Assembly (NCBI GenBank): GCA_019187365.1
Contig: JABARE010000013.1
Coordinates: 1-64,000 of the forward strand
DNA from: Saprospiraceae bacterium
GTDB lineage: Bacteria; Bacteroidota; Bacteroidia; Chitinophagales; Saprospiraceae
Direction of reading: 5' to 3'
Length of the DNA: 64,000 bases
How positions within the stretch are numbered: the first letter of the stretch is position 1; each line of letters begins with the position of its first letter. Positions 33,470 through 41,171 of this stretch are shown here, piece by piece. The translations under genes were made by a program, and so were the position numbers. The notes below the pieces were generated by a model. The model was not told where the DNA came from and did no database searches. It saw only the letters and a list, made by a program, of their open reading frames with translations.

Positions 33470-34906
33470 ATGGTATTCAACAGCATTACTTTCCTGCTCT
33501 ACTTCCTGCCGGCATTCCTGCTGCTTTATTCCTTATTGGGGAAACCCTACCGCAAGTTGGTCATACTTTCCTTCAGCATACTTTTTTACCTCTGGGGGGC
33601 ACCACGCTTCCTTTTCGGTGTGCTGATTTCAACGGTCCTGGTTTTTTACCTGGTGCGACGCATGGATGCCTCGAAGACCCCTTTGCACCGGAAAATACTG
33701 TTGATGCTGTCCGCATTGATCAGCACCGGCATGCTCCTGATGTGCATGTGCACCGGACATTTCACCGATCCGGTCAGGCTTATGATGATAAGTGCCGAAA
33801 TGAATTTTACCTGGTGGACGGGAACCCTGATTCCATTGGGCATTTCCTTCTTCACGTTCGACGCCATCAGCTACAGCATCGATGTTTACCGCAAAGAAAG
33901 GCAGCCACTGGCCAAACTGCAGGACTACCTGACCTACCTATTGATGTTTCCCCGCCTGATCGCCGGTCCCATCATGCCTTTCCGCAGCAAAGCCGACCAA
34001 TTGGCTGAACGCGATGAAGAAAATGTGCACGCCAGCCGACTTGCAGGATGGTATTGCTTTGTCACCGGACTTGCCAAAATCGTTTTGCTCGCTGCTCCCC
34101 TGGGACATTTTGCTGATAAAGCTTTTTCGCGGGATGTGCTCCATTTGTCTGCGGGAACGGCATGGCTGGGCATGCTCGCACTCAGTTTTCAGATCTACTT
34201 CGCATTCAGCGGGTATACCGATATGGCTTCCGGTTTGGGCAGAATGATGGGATATCGCTTTCCAAAAAACTTTGATGATCCCTACGTCAGCAACAGCCTC
34301 TCCGATTTCTGGAAACGGTGGAACGTGAGTCTGAACCAATGGATGAAGCTATACCTGCTCACACCGCTCGCCTGCATTGGCAGAACCAGCGCAGGAAAAA
34401 GTCATTTGGTCGCCGGTACCGTGTTTGGAGCCACCGTCTTGTGGTATGGTGCATCCTGGAACGTATTCGCGTGGGGTGCATTTCATGGTTTTTGGCTTGT
34501 CGCCGAGCGCATCTGGTTAAATCGCGTCTATGAATACTTTAAAACAGGCATCCCCCAACTTGTAAAGGTGCTCTGGGTTTTTGCCATCGTCGCCCACGGT
34601 TGGGTGTTCTTCCGTGCAGAATCCGTTGAGCACGCACTGGAATACCTGCGCAGCTTGTGGACAGCAGGTGGAACCCAGACCATTCTTCCGGACAACTCTT
34701 TTGCATTCACCACCCTGCTTTGTATTGCCGGGATAATGCTTGGTTACAGTCCAAAAGGAAAATTGCTGCACGAGCAACTGGATGCGGGGCGCTTAACGGC
34801 ACGAAAGCACCTGATCATCATGGTCTGCACCCTGATCCTTTTCGCACTGTGCATTTCGAAGATCTCCACACAAGGCATACCTTCCATTGTGCCCTTCCGC
34901 TTTTAA
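33470..34906 (+). CDS. MBOAT family O-acyltransferase (AlgI-like)
   Basis: 478 aa from ATG 33470, polytopic (about ten or more hydrophobic segments). AlgI/DltB-type landmarks are present: MFNSITFLLYF-like N-terminus (MVFNSITFLLYFLP), FPRLIAGPIMPF, LSDFWKRWNVSLNQWM and WGAFHGFWLVAERIW with the catalytic His. These proteins pass acetyl groups across the inner membrane to a periplasmic partner that modifies a polysaccharide. The next gene, 10 nt away, encodes such a partner (SGNH-like). The target glycan is unknown, since no alginate genes are nearby. Confidence 0.94.
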   Translation: MVFNSITFLLYFLPAFLLLYSLLGKPYRKLVILSFSILFYLWGAPRFLFGVLISTVLVFYLVRRMDASKTPLHRKILLMLSALISTGMLLMCMCTGHFTDPVRLMMISAEMNFTWWTGTLIPLGISFFTFDAISYSIDVYRKERQPLAKLQDYLTYLLMFPRLIAGPIMPFRSKADQLAERDEENVHASRLAGWYCFVTGLAKIVLLAAPLGHFADKAFSRDVLHLSAGTAWLGMLALSFQIYFAFSGYTDMASGLGRMMGYRFPKNFDDPYVSNSLSDFWKRWNVSLNQWMKLYLLTPLACIGRTSAGKSHLVAGTVFGATVLWYGASWNVFAWGAFHGFWLVAERIWLNRVYEYFKTGIPQLVKVLWVFAIVAHGWVFFRAESVEHALEYLRSLWTAGGTQTILPDNSFAFTTLLCIAGIMLGYSPKGKLLHEQLDAGRLTARKHLIIMVCTLILFALCISKISTQGIPSIVPFRF

Positions 34907-34916
34907 CCCCAGGCCT

Positions 34917-36209
34917 ATGGACATGATGAACGAAAAAAAACTGTACTACCTTCTGCTCGCGCTGCTCTTCACTCCGTGGATACAGGGAAGCTTTCAACTC
35001 ATTCACGAGAAACCCATTTATTCCGACCTTGCTACTTTAGCGGTGCCCACATTAAACGAAAACAACTGGTTGAGCGGCCGCTACCAATACCATCGCGAAA
35101 GATCCCTGCACCGCGAATTTGGCTTTCGCCCTTCATTTGTGCGCTTTCACAACCAGCTTGACTGCTGGATTTTTAACAGGTTCAACGCCCACTCTGTGGT
35201 GCGAGGTCGCCAAGGATACCTCTTTGCAACCGAAGACGTCGAGGCCTACCAGGGTAAGAACCCCATTGAAAGCGACAGCATTGCAAACCGGATGCAGCGG
35301 GCTGCTGAAATCAGGGACCTGTTGCGCGACAGGGGGAAAGACCTCCTCATCGTGTTTGCCGGAAGCAAAGCCCGTTATTCCCCGGAGCATTTACCGGAGG
35401 GTACCGGTCAAATTAACTCACCTGGCAATTATGCCCACACCCTTAAAATTGCTCAAGACCTTGGATTGGAGTGCATCGACTTCAACACCTTTTTCCACCT
35501 GATCAAAGACAGCACCCGGTGTGTGCCGGTAAGCAAGCGGGGCCATTTGTGGACGCCTTGCGGTGCAGGACTTGCTGCGGATTCACTGCTGAGATGCATC
35601 CAACGGATGCTTGGCCGCGAAGTACCTCATCTGCGGACGAAGCGAAGCGAAATTGCCAGAACCCTCTTCGAAGACAACGACCTGGAAAAGCAACTCAATC
35701 TGATCTTTCCCTTCGGGGATGATCAAAGCGTTTGCCCGCCGTATGAATGTGGATCGGAGAAGATCATCCAGCCTCCCAATGTGTTTGTCCTCTCAGATGC
35801 CAGTTACCTAACACTTGTTCGCATTGGTATTGGGCAATGCTTTGGACGGCATTCCCATTGGTGTTATGCCGTGCCCGAATGCAGTAAATACCCGGCAGGA
35901 CTCGGAAGGATGAACAATGAAAAACTGGTGCGCGAGCTTGAAAGCTGCGAGCTGGTCATGGTTATGGCCACGGATGCCGGGCTTGCAGAGTTGGGCTGGG
36001 GCTTTTTTGAAAGCGCAGGAGCGCTTCTGCGAAGCGGGAAGGTGCGCCCTGCTGAATTCTGGAATAAAGTTCAGGCATTGGTGGAATACATTCCCTCCGA
36101 CTCCACATGGATGAAGCACATCCGGGAAAAGGCTTTACAAAAAGGGATCAGCACGGACAGTGCGATCATCGAGGATGCCATTTGGATTTCAGAGCAGGAA
36201 TTGAAATGA
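34917..36209 (+). CDS. SGNH-like (AlgJ/AlgX-related) O-acetylation partner, membrane-anchored
   Basis: 430 aa from ATG 34917 (MDMMNEKK), with an N-terminal hydrophobic segment at about residues 9-24 as anchor or signal. The layout is that of AlgJ/AlgX proteins found beside MBOAT genes: a GRQGYLFATEDVEAY segment, a central RGHLWTPCGAG in place of the usual DxHW motif, and VFVLSDASYL in place of the GDSF/GTSF serine block. The aspartate of the DxH pair is not visible in its normal place, so activity is uncertain. It is expected to take acetyl from the MBOAT protein and transfer it to an exported glycan. Family call by context and pattern. Confidence 0.72.
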   Translation: MDMMNEKKLYYLLLALLFTPWIQGSFQLIHEKPIYSDLATLAVPTLNENNWLSGRYQYHRERSLHREFGFRPSFVRFHNQLDCWIFNRFNAHSVVRGRQGYLFATEDVEAYQGKNPIESDSIANRMQRAAEIRDLLRDRGKDLLIVFAGSKARYSPEHLPEGTGQINSPGNYAHTLKIAQDLGLECIDFNTFFHLIKDSTRCVPVSKRGHLWTPCGAGLAADSLLRCIQRMLGREVPHLRTKRSEIARTLFEDNDLEKQLNLIFPFGDDQSVCPPYECGSEKIIQPPNVFVLSDASYLTLVRIGIGQCFGRHSHWCYAVPECSKYPAGLGRMNNEKLVRELESCELVMVMATDAGLAELGWGFFESAGALLRSGKVRPAEFWNKVQALVEYIPSDSTWMKHIREKALQKGISTDSAIIEDAIWISEQELK

Positions 36210-36225
36210 CCCTCCGGAATGGGCG

Positions 36226-36822
36226 ATGCAAAACAGCAATACCTCACCGGAGCAGGATCCGGAAACAACACATGACGATATGTCCCCTTTAGAGCAAAAA
36301 AAAATCAGGAACAGTTGTAGTGCAGGCTTTCTTGCCATTGGGATCGCCGGATCCCTGCTGCATTTTGCGTATCCGTGGTCAAACCAATCTCCTCTGGTGG
36401 CCCCCTGGGCTCCTGTCAACGAAAGCGTCTGGGAACACCTTAAGCTCGGATACTGGGGAATGCTGCTTTTCAGCGCCGTGGAATTTCCCCTTGGCGGCAA
36501 GCGTTGGAACAATTACGCAGTTTCCCGCGTGGCCGCTGTCCTTTTACAGGGGTGTTGCATCGTTGGCGGATTCTATACCTACACGGCACTGCTCGGCGAC
36601 AACGCTTTATGGGCCGACATCTCCCTGTATTTTGCTGCTGTTGCCGCAGGCCAGTATCTGGCATACCGTCTGCTGACAGCGAAGGAGTATGGTCCGATGG
36701 TTGCTATAGTCTCCTTGTGGTTGCTGGCAGCCATCGCGCTGCTCTTTGCTGCAATGACGTACTTTCCTCCGGAATGGCCGCTGTTTAGGGACTCCCTGAC
36801 CGGACGCTGCGGCCTGGGCTGA
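36226..36822 (+). CDS. Small membrane protein, DUF6512-like
   Basis: 198 aa. After a charged 30-residue N-terminus come about five hydrophobic helices (about residues 32-46, 73-88, 100-122, 126-145, 155-177). NESVWEHLKLGYWGMLLF between the first two is the segment reminiscent of DUF6512. No function is known. It follows the SGNH-like gene by 16 nt and may belong to that unit, but the family also occurs elsewhere, so a role in O-acetylation is not claimed. Confidence 0.7.
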   Translation: MQNSNTSPEQDPETTHDDMSPLEQKKIRNSCSAGFLAIGIAGSLLHFAYPWSNQSPLVAPWAPVNESVWEHLKLGYWGMLLFSAVEFPLGGKRWNNYAVSRVAAVLLQGCCIVGGFYTYTALLGDNALWADISLYFAAVAAGQYLAYRLLTAKEYGPMVAIVSLWLLAAIALLFAAMTYFPPEWPLFRDSLTGRCGLG

Positions 36823-36861
36823 ATGTATCCCACCCTGACGCACATTGCAGTTCACTAATAA

Positions 36862-36883
36862 TACTAACGAACGTTCGTTAGTA
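36862..36883. repeat. AACGAACGTTCGTT palindrome, copy 3 (extended)
   Basis: The longest copy: the 14-nt core at 36866-36879 is extended symmetrically by TACT/AGTA to a perfect 22-nt palindrome. It lies midway between the convergent stops of the DUF6512-like gene (36822) and the nitroreductase gene (36923). No T-tract follows on either strand. Confidence 0.85.
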
Positions 36884-36922
36884 CTAAAAATACAAAAACA
36901 AAGATTCCAACGGGAGATGAGG

Positions 36923-37498
36923 CTAAAGCCATCTGCAAACGGCGTCGAGGGGATTCCGGCTTCGTTCAGGCCCCGGCTGTCCTGACCATCCCATGTAGAA
37001 CAGGCCGAGACACTCCTCTCCATCCGCCAGCCCCAAAAATTTGCCAAGACTACCGATCACGGATGGGCTGGCCCAATAGGCTCCGATGCCAAGCGCCGTG
37101 CAGCTCAGCCACATATTTTGGACGGCACAAGCCACCGCAGCGGTTTCTTCCCATGCGGGGATCGCTTCGGCTGGACTCCGGTGTATGCAAATGGCCACGA
37201 TGGTATCCGCCTGCAGGGGGCGCTCTCCAGCCTGCCTCAACCTGACCGGGTCGGGCTCTGCGTCGCCTGCCTGCTGCCTGAAATGGTCCCGCATCTGTTG
37301 CGACAACGACTCCCTGGCGGATCCCCGGATGACTACAAAGCGCCACGGCTCGGTCCGCTTGTGGTTGGGTGCCCAGCATGCATTTTCCAACACGGCGCGG
37401 ATCAGCTCTTCGTCGATGGAACCCTTTTGATAGGTAGCGGGATATTCCGACCGCCGGCGCCGGATGATGTCCGTGAGAATTGAAAAGGATTCATCCAT
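36923..37498 (-). CDS. Nitroreductase family flavoprotein
   Basis: 191 aa FMN-dependent oxidoreductase. RRRRSEYPATY at the N-terminus, the APNHKRTEPWRFVVI active-site helix, the AVACAVQNMWLSCTALGIGAYWAS core and FYMGWSGQPGP near the end are typical of the YdjA-like branch. Substrates are probably quinones or nitro compounds. The gene is divergent from the DtxR-family regulator with 49 nt between the starts, and the operator-like inverted repeat in that gap could act on both. Confidence 0.9.
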   Translation of the reverse strand: MDESFSILTDIIRRRRSEYPATYQKGSIDEELIRAVLENACWAPNHKRTEPWRFVVIRGSARESLSQQMRDHFRQQAGDAEPDPVRLRQAGERPLQADTIVAICIHRSPAEAIPAWEETAAVACAVQNMWLSCTALGIGAYWASPSVIGSLGKFLGLADGEECLGLFYMGWSGQPGPERSRNPLDAVCRWL

Positions 37499-37501
37499 AT
37501 A

Positions 37502-37532
37502 TTTGATGAATTAAAATTTATTTTTAGCTTTG
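37502..37532 (+). promoter_or_regulatory. Bacteroidota-type promoter of the DtxR-family regulator cassette
   Basis: TTTG at 37502-37505 and TAGCTTTG at 37525-37532 are spaced by 19 nt, an exact fit to the consensus. The predicted start of transcription is near 37539, nine nucleotides before the ATG. The -7 element lies inside an inverted repeat (37522-37539). Confidence 0.8.
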
Positions 37533-37539
37533 TCTAAAA
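37522..37539. promoter_or_regulatory. Operator-like inverted repeat over the -7 element
   Basis: TTTTAG (37522-37527) and CTAAAA (37534-37539) flank six nucleotides that include most of the -7 box, so a bound repressor would block the promoter. Half-site and spacing resemble DtxR/MntR-type operators. A 13-nt direct repeat TAAAATTTATTTT occurs at 37512 and 37535. Autoregulation by the downstream regulator is inferred. Confidence 0.65.
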
Positions 37540-37547
37540 TTTATTTT

Positions 37548-38210
37548 ATGCAAAGCCTTGCCGAGGAAAACTACCTCAAAGCGATTTACAAATTAACGCA
37601 AATTATCGCTGACCCGACGGTTAGCACTCAGGAAATCGCCCGGGAGGTGGGTACCCGTCCGGCCAGCGTAACCGCCATGCTCAGAAAACTGGCCCGCAAA
37701 GGCATGGTGGATCACCAGAAATACCATGGGGTGCGACTCACGAAGGATGGGCAAGCCAAAGCCCTAGACCTCATCCGCAAACATCGCCTGTGGGAAGTCT
37801 TCCTGGCGGAAAAGCTTGGCTTTGCCTGGGATCAGGTCCACGAACTGGCGGAACAACTCGAACACGTTGGGTCGGCTGAACTCGTCGAACGCCTGGACCG
37901 CTACCTGGGAAATCCCCGGTTTGATCCGCACGGCGACCCAATCCCCAATGAGCAGGGGAGGTTTACCCTCCGGTCGCAACGCAGCCTTGCAGCCATCAAC
38001 GACCCGGGACATACCCATACTCTGGTCGGGGTAAGATTGCACGAGCCGCAATTCCTGCGCTACCTTTCCGGACTGCAGCTTCAGCCCGGGGCTGAATTTG
38101 AAATCCTCTCCATCCAGGCCTACGACCGCTCTTACCACCTGCGCATCCCGGGTTCAGAACCGGTTTGGATCAGTCACCAGACGGCCCAGGAACTCATTGT
38201 TAAATCCTGA
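37548..38210 (+). CDS. DtxR/MntR-family metal-dependent transcriptional regulator
   Basis: 220 aa from ATG 37548; the in-frame TTG at 37530 lies inside the promoter. The N-terminal winged helix contains SLAEENYLKAIYKL and GTRPASVTAMLRKLARKG. The metal and dimerisation domain has HELAEQLEHV and FDPHGDPIP, and a C-terminal FeoA/SH3-like domain follows. Such proteins repress metal uptake genes when manganese or iron is plentiful. It heads a unit with a metal-binding lipoprotein-like protein and an ABC ATPase, fitting manganese or zinc uptake control. Confidence 0.93.
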   Translation: MQSLAEENYLKAIYKLTQIIADPTVSTQEIAREVGTRPASVTAMLRKLARKGMVDHQKYHGVRLTKDGQAKALDLIRKHRLWEVFLAEKLGFAWDQVHELAEQLEHVGSAELVERLDRYLGNPRFDPHGDPIPNEQGRFTLRSQRSLAAINDPGHTHTLVGVRLHEPQFLRYLSGLQLQPGAEFEILSIQAYDRSYHLRIPGSEPVWISHQTAQELIVKS

Positions 38211-38214
38211 AGCC

Positions 38215-39219
38215 ATGGTGAGAATCTGTATCCTGCTCCTCACGGCATTCGCCATGTCTGCCAATGCTTCAACCAAACCGCAGGTACTGGCAACGGTGTC
38301 CATCTGGGCAGATATGGCACGTGCCATTGGCGGCGATTTCATAGAAGTGGAGATGATCGTTCCCATCGGTTCCGACCCACACCTTTATGAGTCCACTCCT
38401 TCAGACCTGCGCAAAGTCAACCGGGCCGACCTCATCCTGGTAAACGGGCTCACCTTTGAAGGCTGGCTGGAAAAGCTCATCCGCTCCTCCGGTGGCCAGG
38501 CACGACAGGTCCTGCTCACCGAAGGGATTGAACCCATATACAACCCGGAATTTAAAAATGCTACGGACCCTCATGCCTGGATGGATCCCAACAACGGCAT
38601 CGTTTATGCACAAAACATCGCCCGGGCGCTTGCTGCATTGGACCCCGACCATGCCGATCAATACCGCACACGCCTGGAAAACTACCTGGGCGATCTGCGA
38701 GTCGTCGACGCCTATATCCGCTCCGCCGTAGAGCGCATCTCACCCGAAAAGCGCGTGCTGATCACGAGCCACGATGCCTTTCATTATTACGGCAGACGCT
38801 ACGGATTGGAAGTCAAATCGCTTTTGGGCACGTCTACCGAAGCCGACGTCCCCTCCGGCAGTTTTCTCGAAATAGCCCGCCTGATCCGGGAGCGCTCCAT
38901 TCCCGCCATCTTCATCGAAAGCACGATCAATCCAAAACTCATGCGACAGCTCAGCACCGAAAACAATACGCGCATCGGCGGAAAGCTTTACGCCGATTCC
39001 CTGGGTGAAGAGGGTTCATCTGCATCGACTTATACCGGAATGCTGCGGTCAAATACAGAGGTCATCGCGAACGCACTGGCCGGAGATGGCGCCGAGACCC
39101 GGACGCGGAGCCCAAAACGACCGGACACCTCCCGGGGATTGATGATTTTTGCTGCAGGACTGATCCTTGCCCTGATGTTTGCTGCCTTTTTCCTCCTTGC
39201 TAAAAAGCCTAAACAATGA
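38215..39219 (+). CDS. Metal ABC transporter substrate-binding protein (TroA/ZnuA-like) with C-terminal membrane anchor
   Basis: 334 aa from ATG 38215, four nucleotides after the regulator stop. A signal peptide (about residues 1-18) is followed by a cluster A-I fold with likely metal ligands His56 (GSDPHLYE), His120 (DPHAWMDP), His186 (TSHDAFHYYG) and Asp261 (YADSLGEEG), the TroA-type pattern for Mn or Zn. Unusually, a charged linker leads to a transmembrane helix at about 309-329 and a KKPKQ end, so the protein is probably tethered to the inner membrane instead of being free or lipidated. It overlaps the ATPase gene as ATGA. Confidence 0.9.
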   Translation: MVRICILLLTAFAMSANASTKPQVLATVSIWADMARAIGGDFIEVEMIVPIGSDPHLYESTPSDLRKVNRADLILVNGLTFEGWLEKLIRSSGGQARQVLLTEGIEPIYNPEFKNATDPHAWMDPNNGIVYAQNIARALAALDPDHADQYRTRLENYLGDLRVVDAYIRSAVERISPEKRVLITSHDAFHYYGRRYGLEVKSLLGTSTEADVPSGSFLEIARLIRERSIPAIFIESTINPKLMRQLSTENNTRIGGKLYADSLGEEGSSASTYTGMLRSNTEVIANALAGDGAETRTRSPKRPDTSRGLMIFAAGLILALMFAAFFLLAKKPKQ

Positions 39220-39989
39220 ACCGTCCCACCCCAATTTCGATCAACGGATTGTCTGTTGCCTACGACGGCAAACGCGTGCTCTCCAATATCTTTCTGAACG
39301 TCGAACCCGGGTTGATCTGCGGCTTGATCGGACCTAACGGTGCAGGCAAATCGACCCTGTTTAAAGCCATTCTCCAGCAGGCCCCAGCGAGCTCCGGCCA
39401 GATCCTGCTCTTCGGGCATCCGGCCCGCGAAATGATCACCCGCATTGCCTATGTGCCTCAAAAGGACGAAGTGGACTGGCATTTTCCCGCCACCGTCTAC
39501 GACGTAGTTGCCATGGGCAGGTTTCCACACAAGCGGCTTTTGCAGCGCTTCCATGAAGCAGACCATCGGATGATCGCAGATGCCCTCGAACAACTCGACA
39601 TCACAAAACTCGCCCGACGGCAGATCGGTTCCCTTTCCGGCGGACAGCAGCAGCGCGTCTTTCTGGCCCGGGCCCTTTGCCAGCATGCCGACATTTACCT
39701 GCTCGACGAGCCCTTTGTCGGGGTGGATGTAAAAACCGAACAGCGCATCATCGAAATACTCAAGCGACTGGCGACGGAAAACAAGACCATCCTCGTAGTT
39801 CACCACGACCTCGAAAGTGTGCAACGGTATTTTGACCGCGTCATCCTCATCAACCACCGCCTTATTGCCTATGGCGATACGGCTACTACATTCACCCAGG
39901 AAAATATTTCGGCAACCTACTCCAGTCCTTCCAACCTGCTGATGAGCAGCCGGCATTACGGAGAACTGCCTTCAACTAACATTCGTTAG
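39216..39989 (+). CDS. Metal ABC transporter ATP-binding protein
   Basis: 257 aa. Walker A GPNGAGKST at 39-47, Q-loop YVPQKDEVDW, signature LSGGQ at 140-144, Walker B LLDEP at 162-166 and the H-loop HHD are all present. It is the MntB/ZnuC type that powers uptake together with a polytopic permease. No permease gene follows; the next gene is convergent. The last codons, Thr-Asn-Ile-Arg-stop, fall in a degenerate copy of the dispersed palindrome, so the present 3' end may be a rearrangement joint. Confidence 0.93.
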   Translation: MNRPTPISINGLSVAYDGKRVLSNIFLNVEPGLICGLIGPNGAGKSTLFKAILQQAPASSGQILLFGHPAREMITRIAYVPQKDEVDWHFPATVYDVVAMGRFPHKRLLQRFHEADHRMIADALEQLDITKLARRQIGSLSGGQQQRVFLARALCQHADIYLLDEPFVGVDVKTEQRIIEILKRLATENKTILVVHHDLESVQRYFDRVILINHRLIAYGDTATTFTQENISATYSSPSNLLMSSRHYGELPSTNIR

Positions 39990-39990
39990 T
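39975..39990. repeat. Degenerate palindrome copy at the ABC ATPase stop
   Basis: ACTAACATTCGTTAGT: both outer arms of the dispersed palindrome are kept (ACTAAC/GTTAGT) while central bases are lost. It contains the TAG stop codon of the ATPase gene. The convergent PspC gene ends 31 nt farther on. Confidence 0.6.
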
Positions 39991-40020
39991 AACATGCCGA
40001 AGAAGCACCGCCTTTGAAAT

Positions 40021-40674
40021 TCAATATCCGCGGTATTTTTTGCGGCGCTTTTTCTGCGACCATTTTTCTTTCCAATCGCTGACGCGGTCGGAAAATTCAT
40101 CGAACTCCTCTTCGAATTTATCAGCGATGTTCTGAATGTTGATGGGCTTGCCTTTCATGGCAAGGCGCTCCGACGGACTGACCGCCTCGGAAACGAGCAA
40201 CATGATTATCAGATACAACAGAATTCCGAATCCCCAAAATCCGAAAAAGACAAAGGCCACACGCACCCAGGTTGGGTCTTCAATGCCAAAGTAGTGCGCA
40301 ATTCCCGAACACACCCCGCCAATCTTTTTATCGTAGGGGTCCCGGTAAAGCCGCTTCCCGGTAGAATACTTATCACCCGCAGCGCCTGAGGAAGCAGCCT
40401 TGTCGGCTTCATCTGATTCGGCAATGCGTTCCGGGGTACCCATGACGCCGATGACCTTGTCGACCATCGCCCGCTGCACAATGCGCTCCCCCCCAAGGGA
40501 TTCCTGCAGCAACTCGGCAATGCGGGCTTCGATATCCTGCATGATCTCCTTGTGCCCCTCGGACTTGCTGAAGTGGCGATCGAGCGACGACATGTAATCA
40601 TCGAGTATGCGGTACGCATCCTCGTCGATGGAAAAGGGATAACCCCCTACGTTGATGTAATGGATCTTATTCAT
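40021..40674 (-). CDS. PspC-domain membrane protein
   Basis: 217 aa. The N-terminal 110 residues form a charged cytoplasmic region (YINVGGYPFSIDEDAYRIL; MQDIEARIAELLQE) of the kind found with PadR regulators. The PspC domain follows (KRLYRDPYDKKIGGVCSGIAHYFGIEDPTWVRV) with hydrophobic helices at about 140-165, then a basic tail with KWSQKKRRKK. PspC proteins sense envelope stress or act as toxins controlled by the partner. The start overlaps the padR stop by eight nucleotides. Confidence 0.92.
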   Translation of the reverse strand: MNKIHYINVGGYPFSIDEDAYRILDDYMSSLDRHFSKSEGHKEIMQDIEARIAELLQESLGGERIVQRAMVDKVIGVMGTPERIAESDEADKAASSGAAGDKYSTGKRLYRDPYDKKIGGVCSGIAHYFGIEDPTWVRVAFVFFGFWGFGILLYLIIMLLVSEAVSPSERLAMKGKPINIQNIADKFEEEFDEFSDRVSDWKEKWSQKKRRKKYRGY

Positions 40675-41011
40675 TTGCTGTTTGATTAAGAATGGATTGG
40701 TTGACGCTGCTGACGAACTGGCTCCAGTTTCGACGCAGGGTCTCCAGGGCGACCCTGCCAGGTTCGGTTATGGCAAAGTATTTGCGCGGAGGGCCACTGG
40801 TCGATTCCCTCCAACGGTACTCCAGGTAACCGTTGCTCCGCAGCCGGTTCAAAATGGGATAAAGCGTACCCTCCACGACGATGAGGTCAGAATCCTGCAA
40901 CTGGCGGATGATGTCCGATGGGTAAGCCTCCCCTCTTTCGATGATGCTCAGGATGCAAAGCTCCAGCACCCCCTTTTTCATTTGCGCTATTGCATTGTCG
41001 GTATTGATCAT
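40667..41011 (-). CDS. PadR family transcriptional regulator
   Basis: 114 aa. The winged helix shows the family pattern KKGVLELCILSII, YPSDIIRQL, VVEGTLYPILNRL and GPPRKYFAITEPG. PadR dimers repress adjacent genes and release DNA on binding small ligands or under envelope stress. It is followed by the overlapping PspC gene. Upstream lie a TAAATTTG -7 element only four nucleotides before the ATG and an ACTATG/CATAGT inverted repeat, suggesting autoregulation. Confidence 0.93.
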   Translation of the reverse strand: MINTDNAIAQMKKGVLELCILSIIERGEAYPSDIIRQLQDSDLIVVEGTLYPILNRLRSNGYLEYRWRESTSGPPRKYFAITEPGRVALETLRRNWSQFVSSVNQSILNQTANE

Positions 41012-41015
41012 GGGG

Positions 41016-41023
41016 CAAATTTA
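41016..41023 (-). promoter_or_regulatory. -7 element (TAAATTTG) of padR-pspC
   Basis: TAAATTTG on the minus strand ends four nucleotides before the padR ATG, which would make the mRNA leaderless. No clear -33 element is present. Confidence 0.5.
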
Positions 41024-41037
41024 ATACATAAACAGGT

Positions 41038-41054
41038 ACTATGCTATACATAGT
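41038..41054. promoter_or_regulatory. PadR-type operator upstream of padR
   Basis: ACTATG (41038-41043) and CATAGT (41049-41054) flank five nucleotides, 27-43 nt upstream of the padR ATG. The ATG-N5-CAT core resembles PadR operators of the ATGT-N8-ACAT type. Binding here would cover the -33 region. Confidence 0.6.
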
Positions 41055-41171
41055 TCTAAATAAAGCATAATTTCGACGAAACCTGCAATCTGCCGGACCA
41101 GCAGCCCCGCGGTACCGATGCGCAGGCAACACCTGACCAAATCTGCAATTTCCCTTATTTTTGGCCTTCCC

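Noticed and set aside
36862..36883. The long palindrome as a rho-independent terminator between convergent genes
   Set aside because: The symmetry leaves no loop and no T-tract follows on either strand.
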